Origin: Streptomyces sp. Tue 6430
GTDB lineage: Bacteria; Actinomycetota; Actinomycetes; Streptomycetales; Streptomycetaceae
Direction of reading: 5' to 3'
NCBI GenBank assembly: GCA_021568835.1
Contig: JAKGSH010000010.1
Coordinates: 1,860,001-1,924,000 of the forward strand
Length of the DNA stretch: 64,000 bases
The notes under the pieces were generated by a model that saw nothing but the letters and a program-made list of their open reading frames with translations, did not search any database and was not told where the DNA came from. The position numbers were made by a program, and so were the translations under genes. Positions 57,957 to 64,000 of this stretch are shown one piece after another (position 1 is the stretch's first letter; each line of letters starts with the position of its first letter).

Positions 57957-58720
57957 TCAGCCCGTGGCGGGCGGCTCGGGGAGATCTCCCGCGGCCTCCA
58001 GGCGCCGTTTCAGGTCGGGCAACTGCCTCTCGACGCACCGGGCGTACGTGGCCAGCAGCACCGGCACGCTGTTACCGGCCCATTCGGCCACCTGGGCGGG
58101 CGGGATCCCGTCGTTGAGCCACTTCGTGAGGCGCGTGTGCCGGTTGTCGTACACCCGCCTGCCGGTGGGCGAATCGAAGACGTGCGGGGGCAGGACGGCC
58201 TCGCGCGCACCGCGCCACGCCCGGCGGATGACCGAACCCGCGAGGACGCCACCCGTCTCCCCCCTGGAACAGCAGATTCCCCGGCTTGAGCCGCTCGTCC
58301 TCGATGTGCTGGCGCAGGATGCGCGTCAGGGCGGGGTGCCCCGGCACGGCGCGCGTCTCGCCCTCGGCACGGCCCTTCAGGTCGCGCTCCTCGTGGATCT
58401 CCCTGGTGTCGGTCCACTGCCTGCCGACCTCCGGAGTCGCCGTGTGGATCAGCAGCTCACACCACTGGTCCTGGGCGTCGGGGCCAGGCATCGTCACGTC
58501 CTGCACGCGCATGGCTACGGCTTCCTCCGGCCGCAGCGCGCAGTAGTACACAGCGTGGCGAAGAACGCGTGCAGCCGCGGTCCCCCGCGCGGCCGGCGCC
58601 GGATCCGGTCGAGGAGCACCGCCGCCTGGTCCGCGTTCATCAAGGACCGCTTGTCCACGGCGTTGCTGGTCCTGGTGACGGCCGTCGACTCCTTCCCCCG
58701 GAGGGGGGCGTAACCCGCGA
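57957..58720 (-). pseudogene. Decayed tyrosine recombinase (integrase), N-terminus lost
   Basis: Pieces in three frames reassemble into the C-terminal part of a phage/ICE integrase: SLMNADQAAVLLDRIRRRPR, then the box I region YYCALRPEEAVAMRVQDV, a GRAEGETRAVPGHPALTRIL linker, and the C-terminal VYDNRHTRLTKWLNDG, PPAQVAEWAGNSVPVLLATY with the expected Tyr. Frameshifts lie near 58550 and 58150-58260. The N-terminal half is replaced at about 58705 by a Nudix fragment on the other strand. As with pSAM2-like elements, the gene's 3' end faces the attachment tRNA. Confidence 0.75.
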
Positions 58721-59090
58721 GGTTCTGGAAGAGACCGGGATCCACATCGAGGTGGACGAACTCACCGGCGTGTACAAGAACATGGCCCGAGGCGTCGTAG
58801 CCCTGGTCTTCCGCTGCAAACCCTCCGGCGGCACGGAACGCACCTCCAGCGAGTCCACCGCCGTTTCCCGGCTCACTCCGGACGAGGTCAGCGAGCGCAT
58901 GACCGAGGTCCACGCAGTCAGGCTCCTGGACGCCTTGGACAGCAACGACCCCCATGTACGAAGCCACGACGGCAGGCACCTCATCCCTGCAGCAGTCCCG
59001 TCCCGCCCGATACAGCGAAGAGGTACAGCAACCCCAGCAACCAGCAGCGCCCGACACTGGCCCTCGCTGCTCTCCGCACAGCCTGTATGA
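58704..59090 (+). pseudogene. Nudix hydrolase fragment, N-terminus lost
   Basis: Begins within the Nudix box: REVLEETGIHIEVDELTGVY keeps the REUXEEXGU end, but the GX5E start is missing. The C-terminal half (GVVALVFRCKPSGGTERTSS, AVRLLDALDSNDPHVRSHDG) is intact. It abuts the lost end of the integrase, so one deletion probably removed the 5' parts of both. Likely cargo of the element. Confidence 0.65.
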
Positions 59091-59184
59091 CCTCCAAGGA
59101 CCGATCACTGTAGAGCTACGGATCAGAAGGCTTTGACATCCGTGACTGACATCAACGACGCCGGACACAGGCGTACCCCAGCGG

Positions 59185-59223
59185 CGCTGTCCGGCCGTCG
59201 CACCAGTCGACGGCCGGACAGCG
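59185..59223. terminator. 16-bp perfect hairpin
   Basis: CGCTGTCCGGCCGTCG / CGACGGCCGGACAGCG with a seven-base loop, no T tract. It lies just inside the right end of the integrated remnant; a terminator or a recombination-related structure. Confidence 0.6.
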
Positions 59224-59239
59224 GGAGCGGGAGCGGATC

Positions 59240-59283
59240 GAACTCCTGAAGCGGGTGTCGCAGGTTCGAATCCTGCCGGGGGC
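59240..59283. mobile_element. attR-like tRNA 3' remnant
   Basis: Bases 59260-59283 (GCAGGTTCGAATCCTGCCGG and on) equal the tRNA-Arg 3' end except one base; similarity extends weakly leftward over the anticodon arm (CTCCTGAAGCGGGTGTC). It lacks a 5' half, so it is not a working tRNA but the far attachment site of the integrated element. Confidence 0.65.
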
Positions 59284-59432
59284 CCTCGCCGATCACCTAG
59301 GAACGTTCCTAGCTGACCAGGGCGGATGCCGGGAGAAGCGGGCGGGAGTCAGTCTCACTGACTCCCACCCTCACTTATGCGTCTTCGTGGCTTGCCGGTC
59401 CTTCCCGCGCTCGTGCCCGCCGCCCTCGTGCG

Positions 59433-59993
59433 TTGCGCGCTCCGCCCTTCCGGCGCCTGCGCTTCCGGCCCCTGCTTTCCCCGCCGCCCGCGGCCTTCCG
59501 GACCCCCGACCGTCCCGGAGAGCCCCGTCCCCGGGCACCGGGCAATCCGGCCGCGGAGTACGGGGATCCGCACGCCGCGATCTCCGGTGCCGTGCGGTCC
59601 GGCCGGCACGGGCAGGCCGACGCGCTGGCCGCGCGCTGGGAGCGGGCGGCCGTCGTCTCGCACGGGGTGGGGTCGGAGGAGGCGCTGCACTGGACCGAGA
59701 TGCGGGCGGGCCTCACGATGTTCGCGGGGGACGCCGAGCGCAACTGCCGGGCCTGGGTGGCGGTGGCGGAGGCGCGGCTGGCCGCGGGGCAGGGGGTGGA
59801 CGCGCTGGCCGTGGAGGCGGCCGTGGACCGGGCGCACCACCAGTGGGGGCGGATCGACGACACTGCGCGGGCCCGAGAACTCGGGCCCGCGTTCGCGGAG
59901 TTGCGCGGCCGGGTGCCCGGCCGCCGACACGGCGCGCTGGACCATGTGCAGCGGCAGCTACGGCAGTTGCAGATCCAGGCGGAGCCGCGCTAG
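59433..59993 (+). CDS. Hypothetical helical (TPR-like) protein, 5' end uncertain
   Basis: The supported part is about residues 40-186: AAISGAVRSGRHGQADALAA, ALHWTEMRAGLTMFAGDAER, VDALAVEAAVDRAHHQWGRI, then a basic tail ending QLQIQAEPR. It resembles the C-terminal helical repeats of larger Streptomyces regulatory proteins. The upstream 40 residues are Pro/Arg-rich and the TTG start is unconvincing. The gene may have been truncated at its 5' side by the adjacent att site. Its TAG overlaps the convergent gene's stop. Confidence 0.5.
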   Translation: MRAPPFRRLRFRPLLSPPPAAFRTPDRPGEPRPRAPGNPAAEYGDPHAAISGAVRSGRHGQADALAARWERAAVVSHGVGSEEALHWTEMRAGLTMFAGDAERNCRAWVAVAEARLAAGQGVDALAVEAAVDRAHHQWGRIDDTARARELGPAFAELRGRVPGRRHGALDHVQRQLRQLQIQAEPR

Positions 59994-61939
59994 TTGGTGA
60001 AGGTGAAGTACTTCCAGGCGCCGTACGTCGTGGAGTTGACGGTGTCGCCGGAGATGTCGTCGACGTATTTGGAGCGGACACGCATGCGCCAGCCCGTCTC
60101 GTGGGTGCCGGTGAGGGTGACCTTGGAGACGCCGGAGCTGCTGAGCGGGAAGTAATCGGAGCCGCCGTCGTACCAGACGCCGTTGTAGTAGATCTGGAAC
60201 TCGAGGACCTGCTGGCGGCCCGGGTAGGCGGTCATCGTCGTCGTGAAGACCGGGTTCTTGGTCTTGCGGAAGAAGTGGTAGGTATGGCCCCACGTCGACT
60301 TGGTCTTGTAGTGGCCGCTGACCGCCGTGGACACCTTCACCTTGGTGCCGACGTTGACCACTACCGCGCGGCTGCGGTAGCGGGCGTCGCCCCTGAACCG
60401 CGCGATGACCTTGGTGTCGCGGCGCAGGTCGAGGGTGGCGGACAGGTTGCCGCTGGAGTTGACCGTGCCGGACTTCACCAGCTTCTCGGGCTTGTCGTCG
60501 CCGGCCGGGTCGGCCCAGATCTCGACCTCGCGGTTCTTGTACGTCGCCCCGAGGTGCGCGGTGAACTTCACGTCGGCGCCGTAGGAGTACACCTTGCCGT
60601 TGTTGTTCAGGCTCAGCGCGGGCAGCGCGCGGGAGACCTGGACGACGGCGGAGCCGCTCGCGGGGGCGTGGGTCGCGTCGCCCGCGTAGGTCACCCTGTA
60701 GGTGACCTGGGCGCCGGCCGGCGGGGTGTCGGCGAAGGAGAACGCCCCGTTCGCGCCGAGGGTTTTGGTGCCGAGCGACTTGCCGTTCGGGGAGTCCAGG
60801 TCGGTGCGGGTGACCTGGAGGGGGGTGCCGGCAGGCAGCGGCAGGGTGGACTTGAGGCTGCCCTTGACGGTCAGCGGCTTGGCGCGGGTCGCGGTGTAGG
60901 GGGCCGTGACCGTCAGGGTAGGGGCGTACTTGCGAGGCTCGTCGACGGTGTACATCTCGGCGCCGGTCATCACGAGCAGCTTCGCGCCGTCGGCGGTCCA
61001 GCTCGTCGAGTGACCGCCCCAGGGCATCCAGGAGGATGTCAGGTTGCGGACGTTGACGGGCTGCGTCGGGTCGCTGCCGAAGACGTAGGTATCGCCGGTG
61101 TTGTCGGTGTCGAGGACCGTGGCCGCCACGGTGCCGTCCGGGGCGACGTCGACGGTCTCCGGCTCGGAGGGCACGGGGAAGGTGCGGACTTCGGCGAGGT
61201 CGGAGAGGCGGTACTCGGTGAGCGCCCGGTTTCCGGGACCGGCCACGACGACGTTCTGCCCGTCGGGGGTGAGGGCGGCGTCCTTGTAGAAGCCGCCCTT
61301 GTTGGCGGTGACGCGGATCGCCGGGGTACCGGTGGAGATGTCGTAGACGATGATCGGGCCGGAGGAGATGCCCGCGTCGAGGGCGAGGAGCATGCCCGGG
61401 TTGTCAGGGTCGGCGTAGAGCTTGGGCGGGCTGGCGAAGTCGTGGCCGGCCGCCAGGTCGAGCGTGACCGTGGAGGTCTCGGTGGTCAGGTCGACCACGC
61501 CGAGACCGGAGTCCCACTGGTCGCCGTAGCCGAACCACAGCTTGCCGTCGGCGTAGGCGACGCGGGAGGGCTCGGTCTTGTCGCCGGTGGGGTACTCGGC
61601 GGTGCGGGTGAGCGTCGCCGTGTCGTAGGCGACGATCCGGTCGGCGCCCTGTACGGCGGCGTACAGGGTGCCGGAGTCCGGGCTCAGGTCGAGGTCGCGT
61701 ACTTGGGGCAGCCCGGTGAGGGTGGCGACGGTGCGGCCGGTGTAGTCGGTGACGAGCACCTGGCCGACGGACCGGTCGGCGAGGAAGACCCGCTGGTGGA
61801 CGCCGTCCAGGACCATGTCGTCGGTGTCCTGCACCGCGACGGGCCGACTGCTGTCGGCGTGGGCGGGCACCGCCGTGAGGGCGGCCGAGCTGAAAAGGAC
61901 CGCCAGTGCGGTGGCGGTCGGAAGGGTGCGGAGACGCAC
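59990..61939 (-). CDS. Secreted YncE-like beta-propeller protein with Ig-like repeats
   Basis: About 649 aa from GTG 61939 (MRLRTLPTATALAVLFSSAA, cleavage near AHA); an in-frame ATG at 62044 is an alternative. N-terminal half: beta-propeller repeats (DLDLSPDSGTLYAAVQGADR, RVAYADGKLWFGYGDQWDSG, ALTPDGQNVVVAGPG). C-terminal half: two bacterial Ig-like domains (PLTVKGSLKSTLPLPAGTPL, YRVTYAGDATHAPASGSAVV) and a terminal beta domain rich in Tyr/Trp. Probably an extracellular binding or adhesion protein; no catalytic motif seen. Confidence 0.8.
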   Translation of the reverse strand: MRLRTLPTATALAVLFSSAALTAVPAHADSSRPVAVQDTDDMVLDGVHQRVFLADRSVGQVLVTDYTGRTVATLTGLPQVRDLDLSPDSGTLYAAVQGADRIVAYDTATLTRTAEYPTGDKTEPSRVAYADGKLWFGYGDQWDSGLGVVDLTTETSTVTLDLAAGHDFASPPKLYADPDNPGMLLALDAGISSGPIIVYDISTGTPAIRVTANKGGFYKDAALTPDGQNVVVAGPGNRALTEYRLSDLAEVRTFPVPSEPETVDVAPDGTVAATVLDTDNTGDTYVFGSDPTQPVNVRNLTSSWMPWGGHSTSWTADGAKLLVMTGAEMYTVDEPRKYAPTLTVTAPYTATRAKPLTVKGSLKSTLPLPAGTPLQVTRTDLDSPNGKSLGTKTLGANGAFSFADTPPAGAQVTYRVTYAGDATHAPASGSAVVQVSRALPALSLNNNGKVYSYGADVKFTAHLGATYKNREVEIWADPAGDDKPEKLVKSGTVNSSGNLSATLDLRRDTKVIARFRGDARYRSRAVVVNVGTKVKVSTAVSGHYKTKSTWGHTYHFFRKTKNPVFTTTMTAYPGRQQVLEFQIYYNGVWYDGGSDYFPLSSSGVSKVTLTGTHETGWRMRVRSKYVDDISGDTVNSTTYGAWKYFTFTN

Positions 61940-62461
61940 GCGGGTTCGAACCCCCCGGATCGAAAGAACGTGGACGCCACGCGTGCGGCGGTGTTGTGTG
62001 TTTTCTGTGCGCCGCGTGTGGCGAGTGTCCGAAGAGTAGTTCATACGACCGACAAACCCGTCGGCGGGGTGACGGTCCACGGCGGGGCGCTTCTGGGGGT
62101 TTCCTAGCGGTGGGCGGCCGACTGCTGGACGGTGGGGGTGCCGGGGTGGCGTCCGTGGCGCGGGCCGGGCCGGTGTTGGCGGCGAGGACCGGGGCGACGA
62201 CGGCCAGGACCGTCGCGAGGACGGCCCGCGGCCAGGGCGTGGTAAAGCGTCCGGAACGTGCGGGGACTCACAGGGAACAGCGGGGACTCGGCTGCAGATC
62301 CGGAAAAGCTGGTGCGCCGTTCCGACGCAGGTCAGTGCCGTAATCGCCGCCACAAGACCCAAACTTCCCAAGCTTCCCAAGCTGATGACGCCACCGGAGT
62401 TGACGGGGGGCAAGTGGCCTCAGCCCTGCCCTCGCAGTGTTCGAGTGCCTACGATCGCGCG
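61940..62461. other. Intergenic, no gene seen
   Basis: 522 bases between the divergent propeller protein gene and the following plus-strand gene. Upstream starts for the propeller protein reach to 62413 but their translations are low-complexity. No hairpin of note. Confidence 0.4.
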
Positions 62462-62920
62462 GTGAGCTACGACATCTACTTCTTGCGCCGGCGCGATAGG
62501 GAGTCCTGGAATGAGGTCCTGGAGGGGATGGAGGACGCAGCCGAGGACAGCGAGCCGATCCCCGCCCACCTCCTTGAAGCTTGGGACCGAATAGTGCCGC
62601 AGGCTCGGACCCTGCTGGGCGAAGTAGAGATCACGGAGTACGAGCAGGAGTCGCGGGACCTGAGCCACTCGGGTACCGGCATCGACCTGTCCGTCTTCGG
62701 TGACGAGGTGACCATCACCGTGCCCTACTGGCACGCGAGGGACGACGCCGCAGTCGTGCTCGGCCAGGTCTCCGCCCTTGCGGCCGTCGTCGAGAAGGAG
62801 ACCGGGCTGACTGCCTATGATCCCCAGACAGAACGTCCGCTGGTGGGGACGACATCGGAAGGCTCGATTGGGCTGATGTCGCGAATCACCGAGGATTTGC
62901 GCAGCCGCTACGGCGGTTGA
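62462..62920 (+). CDS. Hypothetical protein
   Basis: 152 aa from GTG 62462 (MSYDIYFLRRRDRESWNEVL). Acidic, soluble; the pattern SHSGTGIDLSVFGDEVTITV, PYWHARDDAAVVL and LTAYDPQTERPLVG is one I recall from small Streptomyces hypothetical proteins. Lower G+C than the core genes. No motif pointing to a function. Confidence 0.7.
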   Translation: MSYDIYFLRRRDRESWNEVLEGMEDAAEDSEPIPAHLLEAWDRIVPQARTLLGEVEITEYEQESRDLSHSGTGIDLSVFGDEVTITVPYWHARDDAAVVLGQVSALAAVVEKETGLTAYDPQTERPLVGTTSEGSIGLMSRITEDLRSRYGG

Positions 62921-63235
62921 GCACCGGGTACCGGCGGAGCTGGGCAGATTCCGAGTCATCTGCTCGCCGCGTGCCACAGTCGTGCCAGATCCAAGGGTCA
63001 GCCACGGTCAACGAGGTTGTTTAGCGGTCGAGTTCTCGGTGGCCCGACCAGGCATCGAAGCTCCAGGTCAGCGGCCCAGCTCCCCCGCCTCTCTCCTAAA
63101 GCGGTGCTCACACGACGTCGCCGCCGACGGCAGCGACGGCGGACGGCAGCGCCCGGATAGTGCCCCGGCCTTCGGCGGAGTGCGCGCTCCCGACCGGGCG
63201 CTGCTGGCCCCACTGCCCGGTGATGAGGCGACGCC
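62921..63235. other. Intergenic, no gene seen
   Basis: 315 bases between convergent genes; short frames only, no clear terminator. Confidence 0.4.
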
Positions 63236-63916
63236 TCAGCCGTTGACGTAGTCGCGCACCTGTCCGTAGACAGTCGGATCCGAGCCGATGGCGACGTGAC
63301 CGAGACAGGCGGTCTGGGTGTTCATCGCGCCGTTCAGGGAGACGCTGCTGTCCGGGTTGATGATGGTGTCGCAGGGCGACCACCAGGTGCCGTAACGCGG
63401 GGTGCCCGGGGTCTCGTCGCCGGAGTTCAGCGAGGTGAGGAAGGGGGATCCGATGCGCATCTCGAAGCAGGAGGCGTAGCCGCATCCATTGGCCCAGTCG
63501 GTGCCGTGGTTGGGGCCGGCCAGCGAGACCCAGGCGTCGATCTTTCCGCTGCCTCCCAGGTTTTTGGCGTAGTAGCGGCTGGACAGCCCGCCCATGGAGT
63601 GGGTGACGATGTCGACTTTGGATGCGCCGGTGGCCGCGAGCAGGCGGTCCACCTCGGCGGCCAGCTGCTGGGCGGTGGTGGCGTTGGACTGTCGCCAGTC
63701 GTAGCTCCACTGGTCCAGGTGGGACGACGGCCAGCCGTCGGCTCGGAAGTCGTCGGCCATGGTGTTCCAGTAGGAGCCGGACGAGCTGTATCCGTGGACG
63801 AACAGGACAGGGTGGCTGGACGGGCCGAAAGTCGATGTGTCGGCGGCGTGGACCGGAGCCGCGGATGTGAACGCAAGCAGAGTGCTCACAAGGGTGGAAA
63901 GCACGTACTTCTTCAA
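63236..63916 (-). CDS. Secreted lipase/esterase (Lipase_2-like alpha/beta hydrolase)
   Basis: 226 aa from TTG 63916 with GAGG six bases upstream. Signal peptide MKKYVLSTLVSTLLAFTSAA ending near VHA. Alpha/beta-hydrolase core: oxyanion segment LFVHGYSSSGSYWN, nucleophile Ser107 in THSMGG, Asp183 in SPCDTIINP, His207 in CLGHVAIG. Four Cys in the mature protein could form two disulphides. Short acyl esters or triglycerides are likely substrates. The TTG start and moderate G+C set it apart from core neighbours. Confidence 0.88.
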   Translation of the reverse strand: MKKYVLSTLVSTLLAFTSAAPVHAADTSTFGPSSHPVLFVHGYSSSGSYWNTMADDFRADGWPSSHLDQWSYDWRQSNATTAQQLAAEVDRLLAATGASKVDIVTHSMGGLSSRYYAKNLGGSGKIDAWVSLAGPNHGTDWANGCGYASCFEMRIGSPFLTSLNSGDETPGTPRYGTWWSPCDTIINPDSSVSLNGAMNTQTACLGHVAIGSDPTVYGQVRDYVNG

Positions 63917-64000
63917 CGCGTACCTCGGGTGATCGGCTCTGCGAGGGGAGGCAGGGAGGAGGTTACTTCTCAGTAGTCCAGCAGAGTCAATAGCCGCGCG

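Noticed and set aside
59240..59283. A second tRNA gene
   Set aside because: Only the 3' half is present; no D arm or 5' acceptor strand upstream.
59255..62107. A 950-codon plus-strand frame opposite the propeller protein
   Set aside because: Antisense shadow; its first codons are the translated tRNA 3' remnant.

Overview
This is a chromosomal stretch from a Streptomyces (or very close actinomycete). The evidence is G+C above 70 percent with third-position bias, GTG and TTG starts, typical Streptomyces families (ROK repressor, PknG cassette, dynamin-like pair, LAXTG-type surface protein), and a dispersed intergenic repeat common in the genus. From memory, not checked, the gene order resembles the S. 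coelicolor region around asd2, pepN, malQ, csnR-K and ssbB (about SCO2637 to SCO2685).

Layout. 0-7.1 kb: secreted subtilase, ECF sigma factor with membrane partner, aspartate-semialdehyde dehydrogenase, DUF1203 protein. 7.2-14 kb: aminopeptidase N, EamA exporter with divergent MarR regulator, FAD monooxygenase with divergent TetR regulator; the last intergenic region is a tandem array of 14-bp operator-like repeats. 14-21.3 kb: small membrane protein, 4-alpha-glucanotransferase with a coupled small gene, then ECF sigma, zinc-finger membrane protein and ABC transporter genes. 21.5-28.2 kb: HNH nuclease, MscS channel, membrane protein, and a csn-type chitosan-oligosaccharide locus (repressor, GH4 hydrolase, kinase) whose transporter genes are missing and replaced by a scar. 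28.6-39.6 kb: a phospho-signalling cassette: GlnX-like sensor, GlnH-like binding protein, helical protein, PknG-like kinase, PP2C phosphatase, VWA protein and FHA protein. Three of these carry zinc ribbons, and a hairpin divides the last two genes from the rest. 39.7-44.1 kb: methyltransferase, truncated haemoglobin, hypothetical protein, thioesterase, ABC-F protein EttA. 44.1-50.4 kb: accessory region of small orphan or broken genes among at least three families of dispersed non-coding repeats. 50.6-57.4 kb: thioester-domain surface protein, SSB paralogue, two dynamin-like GTPases. 57.7-59.3 kb: tRNA-Arg(TCT) and the decayed remnant of an integrative element bounded by a copy of the tRNA 3' end. 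59.4-64 kb: hypothetical protein, secreted beta-propeller/Ig protein, small hypothetical protein, secreted lipase.

A caveat runs through the annotation. About eighteen apparent single-base losses in runs of G or C break otherwise healthy genes, core genes included, and I found no single-base gains. This looks like uncorrected homopolymer error in a long-read assembly, so these genes are annotated as single CDSs with the frameshift noted.
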